A stretch of DNA of 8,478 nucleotides from G039029935 sp039029935 (GTDB lineage: Bacteria; Chloroflexota; Anaerolineae; Caldilineales; Caldilineaceae). The DNA is taken from contig JBCCFC010000570.1 in the NCBI GenBank assembly GCA_039029935.1, positions 1 through 8,478 of the forward strand, in the 5' to 3' direction. Below the pieces are notes generated by a model, which had not been told where the DNA came from, made no database searches, and saw only the letters and a program-made list of their open reading frames with translations. Numbering within the stretch: the first letter of the stretch is position 1; each line of letters starts with the position of its first letter. Shown here piece by piece: positions 1 to 5,424 of the stretch. The position numbers and the translations under genes were made by a program.

Positions 1-1
1 C

Positions 2-104
2 TGACTCTGCTGAAAAAAGGTCAAACCGATACAAAAGTCCGACTTCTTACCAGTGGTAGCGAATAACAAATTCTACAGAAGTCGGACTTTTTTCAGTGGA
101 GTCA
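2..104. repeat. Palindromic (MITE-like) element with terminal inverted repeats
   Basis: The ends at 2-18 and 88-104 are inverted copies matching at 15 of 17 positions. Both begin TGACTC when read inward. The two differences (8/98 and 9/97) would be G-U pairs in plus-strand RNA. Inside lies a perfect 15-bp inverted repeat, 33-47 with 77-91, around a 29-nt loop. There is no coding capacity. This looks like a small non-autonomous insertion, or an end relic of an insertion sequence. A target duplication cannot be tested because the window starts at its left edge. The minus-strand ABC gene runs into the element, and its TGA stop (104-102) lies wholly within the right end. The family is not recognised. 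Confidence 0.5.
33..91 (-). terminator. Possible bidirectional terminator hairpin after the ABC gene
   Basis: A perfect 15-bp stem (33-47 with 77-91) lies just past the minus-strand ABC stop codon. Read on the minus strand, the stem ends in TTTTGTAT. Read on the plus strand, it ends in a run of six T (88-93). Either direction could terminate transcription, although the 29-nt loop is long and the stem has only moderate GC. The T run could instead pair with the A run at 13-18 in the outer arms, so two folds compete. The same sequence is the core of the palindromic element. Confidence 0.4.
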
Positions 105-770
105 TATACTCATTAACTCATGGAGTTGGGTGAGTGATAATCCATGTGTTTCTTGTTGAACGGCTATTTTACCATCAACCAGCAAAGTTACTGAATCTGC
201 CCATGTCAACGCGCGATCTAAATTATGGGTCGAGAACAGGATCGCGCGTTGATGTGTGCCAAGCTGACGGATTAAATCGTGGAGTAGCTGTGCGCTGGCC
301 GGGTCTAGCCCTGTATCCGGTTCATCCAGCAGCAACACGGGCGGATCGTGCAAGATCGCCCGTGCAATCGTCAACCGTTGGACCATGCCCCGGCTATAGG
401 TGCGCACAATATCACGCCGTCGATGCCATAAGTTGACTGCTTGGAGGACGGCTTCAATCCGCGCTTCGGGTGCTTGCAGGTTGTACATCTTGGCAAAAAA
501 TGTCAAATTCTCCACCCCGCTCAAATTATCATAGAGCAGCGGTTGGTGGCTGACCATGCCCACATAGCGACGTAGCTCATACCCTGCTTTGGAAAAGCTG
601 ACCCCACCAAGCGTGACTTCACCACGATTGGGTCTGGATAACCCCGCAATAATGCGCATTAGCGTTGTTTTGCCTGCACCGTTGGCCCCCAACAAAGCCA
701 TGATATGGCCCTCCGGCACATGTAAATCGACGCCCTTGAGGACTGATTTGCGCCCATAACGCTTGGTCAA
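102..770 (-). CDS. ABC transporter ATP-binding protein (CcmA-like)
   Basis: This is the nucleotide-binding subunit of an ABC transporter, which hydrolyses ATP at the inner face of the membrane to power a separate permease. Numbered from the TTG at 770, the motifs are complete: A-loop Tyr5, Walker A GANGAGKTT (28-36), Q-loop Gln76, signature YSRGM (125-129, a variant of LSGGQ), Walker B VLLLDEP (145-151), D-loop GLD (154-156) and H-switch His182. The S-R-G-M signature and small size resemble CcmA-type heme-exporter ATPases, but no permease gene is adjacent, so the substrate is unknown. The TTG has no ribosome site. The frame stays open upstream, encodes the expected first strand (LISIQKLTKRYG), and reaches an ATA codon at 809-807 spaced well behind AGAGGAA, giving 235 residues. 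The frame closes in a TGA inside the palindromic element, so a few C-terminal residues may be lost. It lies 45-84 nt after the Uma2 gene and is probably cotranscribed with it. Confidence 0.9.
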   Translation of the reverse strand: MTKRYGRKSVLKGVDLHVPEGHIMALLGANGAGKTTLMRIIAGLSRPNRGEVTLGGVSFSKAGYELRRYVGMVSHQPLLYDNLSGVENLTFFAKMYNLQAPEARIEAVLQAVNLWHRRRDIVRTYSRGMVQRLTIARAILHDPPVLLLDEPDTGLDPASAQLLHDLIRQLGTHQRAILFSTHNLDRALTWADSVTLLVDGKIAVQQETHGLSLTQLHELMSI

Positions 771-806
771 TTTTTGTATCGAAATGAGTGATGGCTTTTC
801 AGTGTC

Positions 807-822
807 TATGGTTAATTCCTCT
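807..822 (-). promoter_or_regulatory. Ribosome binding site and candidate ATA start of the ABC gene
   Basis: On the minus strand AGAGGAA (822-816) is followed by an ATA codon at 809-807, 8 nt after AGAGG. This ATA is in frame with the ABC gene and would add 13 residues (MDTEKPSLISIQK if read as Met). No ATG, GTG or TTG occurs in this frame between the upstream TAG (857-855) and the TTG at 770. The spacing suggests that this is the original start and that ATG became ATA, or that the base call is wrong. Confidence 0.5.
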
Positions 823-827
823 GAATC

Positions 828-853
828 TATGAAAACGATGTATGAAAACGATG
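828..853. repeat. 13-bp perfect tandem duplication
   Basis: The 13-mer TATGAAAACGATG occurs twice head to tail, at 828-840 and 841-853. It fills most of the gap between the Uma2 stop codon (857-855) and the ABC ribosome site (822-816). It probably arose by slippage. It lengthens the intergenic spacer, and no function is apparent. Confidence 0.75.
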
Positions 854-854
854 A

Positions 855-1934
855 CTATGGCTTTACACCAAGTTGCTGGAGCAAGGAGCGCAGGCGAGCG
901 TTTTCATCTTCAGCAGCCTCAGCCCGTTGCGCCTCCTGTGCAGCCCGTTTTTGCGCGGCTTCACGCTCTTGGCGTTCTGCCTCAGCCCGCTGTGCCTCGC
1001 GTTCAGCCCGCTTCTGCGCAGCCTCACGCTCAATCCGTTCTGCCCCAGCCCGCTTCTGCGCAGCCTCACGCGCAATCCGTTCGGCATGATGCTTGCGTTG
1101 TTCCTGCTCTACCTGTTGCTCTGCCGCTTGGCGCATCTGTCGTTCCGCGCTGACATCGGCCAACGTTTCGCCTGTCACTTCATCCACAAAATAGACAGAC
1201 TTATCTTTGAGTCCAATCGATAATTGCAGTTCTGGCAGATAATACTTGCCTTCATCGTCAGGTGTGGCAGCGATTGCACGTCCTGTTGCTGGGTGTCTAT
1301 GCCACACATCAATCGACGGATTCTCCAACGGATCCCCATTGCCGTCAATCAGCCAAATGACAACACAGGTTGGTATCTTGAGATACTCGACATAGAGTGC
1401 ATGGATTGCACCATCTTTCTCCTCACTCGATGGCGAGACAATTTCAATGGCACATAAGGGTAGTGGCTGTGTCTCTATATCGTAGGAGGATGTTAACAAC
1501 TTGTCGTCGCGATAGGGTACAATCAACAAATCGGGTGCAACTCTATTTCGAATATTTTTTTTGTTACGATAGAGTAGGAAATTGTCCATATAAAGAAGCC
1601 ACCCACGCTCTTTGGCAACCCCCTTTATCTCGCTCCGCATATCGCCTAAACTATCGTTATGTACAAAACCCGCGGGCATTGATTCCTCCTCGGTTTGATA
1701 GGCATACGGGTCTGTATCCCAATCGGCTGTGATGTGGTCAGGTATCCAAGCAGGCCGTTCTTGTGCGATGGATTGACGCAGACGCTCTTCTGGTGTTAAC
1801 TTTCGTTTCCATTTTTTGATTGGCAAGGGCGGGGTTCGTTTTGGATTGATTTTTGTAGACACCCTCTCTGGAAATTTTTCTAACGGTATACCCACTACAG
1901 AAGAATCCACCCTTGGCTCAAGTACACGTTCCAT
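855..1934 (-). CDS. Uma2-family (DUF820) PD-(D/E)xK protein with coiled-coil tail
   Basis: A 359-residue protein. Residues of about 85-255 match the Uma2 (DUF820) restriction-endonuclease-like fold: PDLL with Asp135, IEIVSPSS with Glu164, then the helix before YLKIPT and VVIWLID. Uma2 proteins are presumed nucleases of largely unknown biological role. The helix lysine usually found about four residues after the post-SPS aspartate appears to be His178 here, so activity is uncertain. Residues 1-80 are a basic, proline-containing extension. Residues 264-345 are a highly charged Ala/Arg/Glu/Gln helix, almost certainly a coiled coil, including two near-identical 14-residue units (AERIxREAAQKRAx). 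Usual Uma2 proteins are about 190 residues, so both extensions are extra. The start is ATG at 1934 with GAGG 11 nt upstream, behind a strong promoter. The ABC gene follows in the same frame after the TAG stop, and nothing in the sequence explains the pairing. Confidence 0.85.
   Translation of the reverse strand: MERVLEPRVDSSVVGIPLEKFPERVSTKINPKRTPPLPIKKWKRKLTPEERLRQSIAQERPAWIPDHITADWDTDPYAYQTEEESMPAGFVHNDSLGDMRSEIKGVAKERGWLLYMDNFLLYRNKKNIRNRVAPDLLIVPYRDDKLLTSSYDIETQPLPLCAIEIVSPSSEEKDGAIHALYVEYLKIPTCVVIWLIDGNGDPLENPSIDVWHRHPATGRAIAATPDDEGKYYLPELQLSIGLKDKSVYFVDEVTGETLADVSAERQMRQAAEQQVEQEQRKHHAERIAREAAQKRAGAERIEREAAQKRAEREAQRAEAERQEREAAQKRAAQEAQRAEAAEDENARLRSLLQQLGVKP
1004..1086. repeat. 42-bp internal repeat in the Uma2 coiled-coil region
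   Basis: A 25-nt stretch beginning CAGCCCGCTTCTGCGCAGCC recurs exactly at 1004-1028 and 1046-1070. The similarity extends beyond that with two visible mismatches, giving a period of 42 bp (14 codons). Shorter related pieces continue towards 940. The unit keeps frame and heptad-like phasing, so copy-number changes would lengthen or shorten the coiled coil without breaking the gene. Confidence 0.7.
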
Positions 1935-1944
1935 TGTTTATTGT

Positions 1945-1977
1945 ACCTCACAAAACTCAGCACCTAACAAAACTCAG
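1945..1977. repeat. 17-bp-period tandem repeat in the Uma2 leader
   Basis: Positions 1945-1960 and 1962-1977 match at 15 of 16 positions (ACCTcACAAAACTCAG against ACCTaACAAAACTCAG). On the minus strand the copy nearer the gene contains the GAGG ribosome site. The single difference makes the other copy TAGG, so only one copy is a good Shine-Dalgarno sequence. Confidence 0.7.
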
Positions 1978-2021
1978 GCATGTGTCCATTTACAGATGCT
2001 GACAAACAAATATTCGAGAGC

Positions 2022-2050
2022 AGTATAGCAGATAATCGAGTGGTGTACAA
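2022..2050 (-). promoter_or_regulatory. Sigma70-like promoter for the Uma2-ABC unit
   Basis: On the minus strand the -35 box is TTGTAC (2050-2045), followed by a 17-nt spacer and the -10 box TATACT (2027-2022). A TGC precedes the -10 box, giving an extended -10. Transcription would start near 2015, leaving a leader of about 80 nt before the ATG at 1934 that includes the 17-bp tandem repeat. This is the best promoter I can see in the window. Confidence 0.7.
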
Positions 2051-2150
2051 GGTCGATGTGCAATGACAAGCCTGTCGGTTTCGTTGAAACAAATGATTGC
2101 GGTATGATGTGCAGAGAGGTGTTTGTTCAGATATTGATATTGCGGAATGA

Positions 2151-2200
2151 GCACTCTCTAGTGCGGGGTGTACACAAAAAGGCCGGCATTAGAGAATGCC
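2151..2200 (+). other. Two small hairpins with complementary loops
   Basis: GCACT-CTCT-AGTGC (2151-2164) and GGCATT-AGAG-AATGCC (2185-2200) are both perfect stems with 4-nt loops. The loops CTCT and AGAG are complementary, and the match extends to 6 nt (2155-2160 with 2190-2195). They lie 79-128 nt before the start codon of the SAF-domain gene. They could form a kissing-loop structure in its leader RNA, or arise by chance. No known riboswitch is recognised. Confidence 0.35.
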
Positions 2201-2263
2201 TATCTCCACGTTTTTAATGATGTGCCTGAACAATTACCTAGCCAGCAATCAATCATCAATATG

Positions 2264-2270
2264 AAGGAGA
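2264..2270 (+). promoter_or_regulatory. Ribosome binding site fixing the SAF-gene start
   Basis: AAGGAGA lies 8 nt before ATG 2279. The frame is open upstream to a GTG at 2168, but that longer version has no comparable site and would add 37 residues that do not look like the family. This site therefore supports ATG 2279. Confidence 0.8.
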
Positions 2271-2278
2271 ACACAGTT

Positions 2279-3646
2279 ATGTTGCTAAGTCAACATCTTG
2301 AAAAACGAGAGGAAGATGGCAACCCCATCCGTGTCGGCGTCATTGGCGTGGGGAAGTTTGGGGCCGCACTGGTGGCGCAGATTTCACAGATGAAGGGCAT
2401 GAATGTCTCGGCCATTGCCGACATCAACCCTGACCATGCCAAACGCGCCTATGACACCTATGGCATTGATGGCAGCGGGGTTGCCATTGCTGAAACTGTC
2501 AATGGCGTCGATGATGCCGTCAGCAAAGGGACGCCGATTGTCACCAACGATGGTCTGAACATTGCCAATTCAGAGCAGCTTGACGTTGTCGTAGATGCGA
2601 CGGGTATCCCCGATGTGGGGGCACAGATAGCCTATCATACATTGACAACGGGCAAACACTTGGTCATGGTCAATGTCGAGGCTGATGTCACAATTGGCCC
2701 CATGTTACGGCGTCTGGCGGATAGCGCAGGTGTGGTCTGCACGGCGGTCGATGGGGATCAGCCCGGAGCCACGATGAACATTGTCGATTGGGCGCGCACC
2801 TTGGGCTTGGACGTTGTTGCCGCTGGACGCGGAACCGTCTTCTTTGACGATGACCGTGCAGGCATCCCCGACACCGTGCCAGAGCGCTTTGGCTTTAGCG
2901 AGGAGACGCTGGAGAATCGCACCATCAACCTCAAAATGTTCAACACATTCCGTGACGGCACAAAGGCACAGACCGAGATGACAGCATTGGCAAACATGGC
3001 TGGTCTACCACCTGATGTCCGTGGGATGCATGAGCCATCGGTCAACCTCGCCGATATTCCACGTCTCTTTAGCCTGCAAGAAGAGGGTGGCCTGCTTAGT
3101 CGGCATGGTGTGGTCGAACTTGCCAACAGCGTTGCCAGCGATGGCCGCACCATGTTGCCCGACCCGCTCAAAATGGGGGTATTTGCCGTTGTACGCAGCG
3201 AACATCCCTTTACGCAGGAGGACCTGGCCTTTTATGGGCTACACAAGGGTGGACACAAAAACGGTGACTACTATAACTATCTGCTCTACCGACCCTATCA
3301 CCTCGTCGCTGTTACCGCCCCCATGTCCATCGCCAAAGCCGTGATTTATGGTCAACCCACAGGAGCTTGTTTACCCACACCTGTCGCCGAACTGATCACC
3401 GTTGCCAAGAGTAACATTGAAGAGGGCCAAACCCTCGACGGTGGTGGTGGCTACACGGTTAACGGCCTTTGTGAAAAAGCCGAGGTTGCCCGTGCTGAGA
3501 ACCTGCTACCCTTGGGACTTGCCTATGGAGCCGTCCTCAAGCAAGATGTGGCGCAGGGGGAAGCCATCACCTATGATATGGTCGATTTACGCGAGGATTC
3601 GTTTGTGTTGAAGATGCGCCGTTTGCAGGACGCGACAGTTTGGTAA
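2279..3646 (+). CDS. Homoserine dehydrogenase-like NAD(P)-binding protein with SAF domain
   Basis: A 455-residue cytosolic oxidoreductase of the type described as predicted homoserine dehydrogenase with a C-terminal SAF domain (COG4091). The Rossmann fold starts at residue 17, with GVGKFG (23-28) binding the dinucleotide and Asp48 ending the second strand, which favours NAD over NADP. The middle (about 150-350) carries the conserved family core, including DGDQPG (158-163). Residues of about 407-440 form the SAF domain (LPLGLAYGAVLKQDVAQGE). True homoserine dehydrogenases lack this domain, so homoserine is not a safe substrate assignment. Members are often listed as generic oxidoreductases, or as flagellar FlgA-like proteins because of the SAF domain, and the latter label would be misleading. 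The start is ATG 2279, with AAGGAGA 8 nt upstream. A glutathione S-transferase gene follows after 24 nt with its own ribosome site, so the two are probably cotranscribed. Confidence 0.85.
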   Translation: MLLSQHLEKREEDGNPIRVGVIGVGKFGAALVAQISQMKGMNVSAIADINPDHAKRAYDTYGIDGSGVAIAETVNGVDDAVSKGTPIVTNDGLNIANSEQLDVVVDATGIPDVGAQIAYHTLTTGKHLVMVNVEADVTIGPMLRRLADSAGVVCTAVDGDQPGATMNIVDWARTLGLDVVAAGRGTVFFDDDRAGIPDTVPERFGFSEETLENRTINLKMFNTFRDGTKAQTEMTALANMAGLPPDVRGMHEPSVNLADIPRLFSLQEEGGLLSRHGVVELANSVASDGRTMLPDPLKMGVFAVVRSEHPFTQEDLAFYGLHKGGHKNGDYYNYLLYRPYHLVAVTAPMSIAKAVIYGQPTGACLPTPVAELITVAKSNIEEGQTLDGGGGYTVNGLCEKAEVARAENLLPLGLAYGAVLKQDVAQGEAITYDMVDLREDSFVLKMRRLQDATVW

Positions 3647-3670
3647 TCTAAGTTTCCAAGGAGAAAGATC

Positions 3671-4342
3671 ATGATGAAAGTATGGGGCCGACGCAATTCA
3701 ATGAATGTGCAGAAGGTCATGTGGACATTGGGCGAGATAGGGATGCCCTATGAGCGTGTTGATGTTGGTGGCTCGTTTGGGGGAACAGCTACCGACGAAT
3801 TTGGGCAGATGAACCCCAATCGTCGCATCCCCGTGATTCAGGATAATGGGCTGGTATTGTGGGAGTCCAATGTCATTGTGCGCTACCTGACAAATGTGCA
3901 TGATGCTGAGGGCGTCGTTCACGCTGGTGATCCACAGACGACGGCGATTGCGGACCAGTGGATGGAGTGGATGCAGACCGTCTTGGTTGGGGATATGACC
4001 GTTATTTTTGGCGGGATGATTGTGGGTGTGCCGAATCCGCCCAGTCAAGCACAGATGGATAGCTCCATCGAAAAGTTGGCAACGCTTTGGGGCATCGTCG
4101 AAGCGCAGTTGGACGGTCAAGACTATATCGCTGGTGACAAGCTGTCTATTGGTGATATTGCTCTGGGACCAGCATTGCACCGCTACCTCAACTTCCCTAT
4201 CGAACGCCCTAGTCTGCCCAATGTCGAAGCATGGTATGCGCGATTGCTAGACCGTCCCGCCTATAGCCAGCATGTAGGGTTCCCCTTTGGTGGTTCACCC
4301 GCAGAGTGGCGGGCGTTGGAGCAAGCGGGCGCGGGGTTGTAG
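3671..4342 (+). CDS. Glutathione S-transferase family protein
   Basis: A full-length soluble GST of 223 residues. The N-terminal thioredoxin-like domain (1-80) shows a candidate catalytic serine in RRNSMN (Ser10), the NPNRRIPV segment with cis-Pro54, and the glutathione-binding ESN motif (65-67). The C-terminal helical domain (88-205) has the family N-capping motif SIGDIAL with Asp162. GSTs conjugate glutathione to electrophiles, or act as reductases or isomerases in catabolism. The specific substrate cannot be read from the sequence. The start is the first of two adjacent ATG codons (3671), 7 nt after AAGGAG. The second ATG (3674) would also fit, at 10 nt. The gene follows the SAF-domain oxidoreductase by 24 nt and looks like the last gene of that unit. 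A long hairpin follows about 40 nt after its stop. Confidence 0.92.
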   Translation: MMKVWGRRNSMNVQKVMWTLGEIGMPYERVDVGGSFGGTATDEFGQMNPNRRIPVIQDNGLVLWESNVIVRYLTNVHDAEGVVHAGDPQTTAIADQWMEWMQTVLVGDMTVIFGGMIVGVPNPPSQAQMDSSIEKLATLWGIVEAQLDGQDYIAGDKLSIGDIALGPALHRYLNFPIERPSLPNVEAWYARLLDRPAYSQHVGFPFGGSPAEWRALEQAGAGL

Positions 4343-4383
4343 GGATATTTGAGTTAATCACGAACAAACGATGACAGCCATGC

Positions 4384-4457
4384 CTCGTTCAGTTAGCGCG
4401 CCTCGTGCTGGTTGAGTTCACGAGTTTAACCTGCACGAGGTGTGCTAACTGAACGGG
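4384..4457 (+). repeat. Long wobble-rich hairpin between two operons
   Basis: The arms 4386-4408 and 4433-4455 pair over 23 positions with no mismatch if G-U is allowed at 4398/4443 and 4400/4441. Past a T-T mismatch (4409/4432), nine more pairs follow (4410-4418 with 4423-4431), three of them G-U, leaving the loop CACG. Two further pairs extend outward. Nearly 34 pairs form in plus-strand RNA, whereas the minus-strand RNA would have A-C mismatches at every wobble site. No T run follows, so it is not a typical intrinsic terminator. It could be an RNA processing or 3'-end-stabilising structure after the GST gene, or a short palindromic mobile element. Confidence 0.65.
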
Positions 4458-4494
4458 TGATAACTGTATCTAGATGGGAGAAGGAAATACAATA

Positions 4495-5415
4495 ATGAGC
4501 GCACCACAAATCAGACTTTTGGAGCCGGGTGACGAGGCACTGCTAGAGGCATTTCTGCTGCCCCGTATCGAGTCATCCATGTTTTTGTTGGGCAATATGC
4601 AGACCGCTGGGCTTGTGGATAAGGGCATTGGTCAACAGGGAACCTATGTTGCTGCGATTGAGACAAATGAGCAAGGTGACGCACAAATCACTGCCGTTGT
4701 CAGCCATTATGCCAATGGCAACCTCATCCCCCAAGCCCCTGTCCATTTGGATGAATTGTGGCGCGCTGCCGTGCGTATTTCTGGTCGCGAAGTGCGTGGC
4801 GCGGTAGGCCCAGCCGACCAAGTGCAGGCCATCATTGCCTCGCTCTCTGCCGATGTGGGCGGGATTCACCCCAATAATGTACAGATGGACTACACCGAAT
4901 ATCTTTATCGCTTAGACCTCAACGACTTGATTGTGCCGGATTTACTGACCAGTGGTCAGGTACAGGGACGACGTGGTAACATGGGGGATATAGATGTCCT
5001 TGTCCCTTGGCGGGTTGCCTATAACATGGAAGCCTTGGGTGTAGAGGATACCCCCGATGTATGGGAACATTGCCAGCAATCGGTGGAACGGTATTTGCAG
5101 ATACAACGATCATGGGTGTTGGAACGCAAGGGAGATGGCGTGACCGAACTGGTGGCAACCACCAACTTTAACACCGCCATCCCCCAAGCTGTACAGGTTG
5201 GCGGTGTGTGGACACCACCGGAACTGCGTAGTCGTGGCTATGCCCGGGCCGTCGTCGCCGCCTCACTGCTTGATGCGCGTGACGAAGGGGCATCACTGGG
5301 TGTGTTATTTACCGACAGGGAGAATGTCGCCGCACAGAAGTCGTATGAATCGCTGGGGTTTGCGCGTGTGGGCGATTATTGTCTTTTTGGATTGAAGAAA
5401 GGGTATGCGCTGTAG
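4495..5415 (+). CDS. GNAT family N-acetyltransferase
   Basis: A 306-residue acetyl-CoA-dependent acetyltransferase. The C-terminal half (about 215-300) holds the recognisable GNAT fold: strand QVGGVWTPPE (234-243), the acetyl-CoA pyrophosphate loop RSRGYA (245-250), and AQKSYESLGF (280-289). The N-terminal half (1-150) may be a degenerate second GNAT domain, but I cannot show this. The acceptor substrate is unknown. The start is ATG 4495, with AAGGA 9 nt upstream. An upstream in-frame ATG at 4474 overlaps the ribosome site and is rejected. hsdM begins only 9 nt after the stop and has no good ribosome site of its own, so the pair is probably cotranscribed and translationally coupled. That places this enzyme in a type I restriction-modification operon, where a GNAT gene is not a standard component. 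Confidence 0.85.
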   Translation: MSAPQIRLLEPGDEALLEAFLLPRIESSMFLLGNMQTAGLVDKGIGQQGTYVAAIETNEQGDAQITAVVSHYANGNLIPQAPVHLDELWRAAVRISGREVRGAVGPADQVQAIIASLSADVGGIHPNNVQMDYTEYLYRLDLNDLIVPDLLTSGQVQGRRGNMGDIDVLVPWRVAYNMEALGVEDTPDVWEHCQQSVERYLQIQRSWVLERKGDGVTELVATTNFNTAIPQAVQVGGVWTPPELRSRGYARAVVAASLLDARDEGASLGVLFTDRENVAAQKSYESLGFARVGDYCLFGLKKGYAL

Positions 5416-5424
5416 CATAGAACA

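Larger units (their letters stand above)
1935..2278. other. Divergent intergenic region, 344 bp
   Basis: No protein-coding gene is supported here. The left part carries the leader and promoter of the minus-strand Uma2 gene. The right part should carry the promoter and leader of the plus-strand SAF-domain gene, but no plus-strand -35/-10 pair with normal spacing stands out. Two short perfect hairpins (2151-2164 and 2185-2200) and a strong ribosome site (2264-2270) are the only structured elements I can point to on that side. Confidence 0.6.

Noticed and set aside
48..58. TACCA-G-TGGTA dyad as an operator
   Set aside because: It is a short symmetry in the loop of the palindromic element, with no promoter nearby to support an operator role.
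1004..1086. CRISPR-like repeats
   Set aside because: The repeats are contiguous, in-frame coding units of a coiled coil, with no spacers and no cas genes in the window.
763..1153. Plus-strand frames rich in Ala, Arg, Ser and Cys or in Gln and Pro
   Set aside because: They are antisense to the repetitive coiled-coil region of the Uma2 gene, and their low complexity simply mirrors it.
2084..2108. Plus-strand promoter TTGAAA / TATGAT for the SAF-domain gene
   Set aside because: The spacer is only 13 nt, too short for sigma70, and no better -35 box lies at the normal distance.
2168..2278. Upstream in-frame GTG start for the SAF-domain protein, adding 37 residues
   Set aside because: There is no ribosome site at 2168, while ATG 2279 has AAGGAGA at ideal spacing. 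The added residues lie in a region of small hairpins and do not resemble the fold.
4384..4457. Intrinsic (rho-independent) terminator
   Set aside because: The stem is far longer than usual and is followed by GTGATAACTG with no T run.
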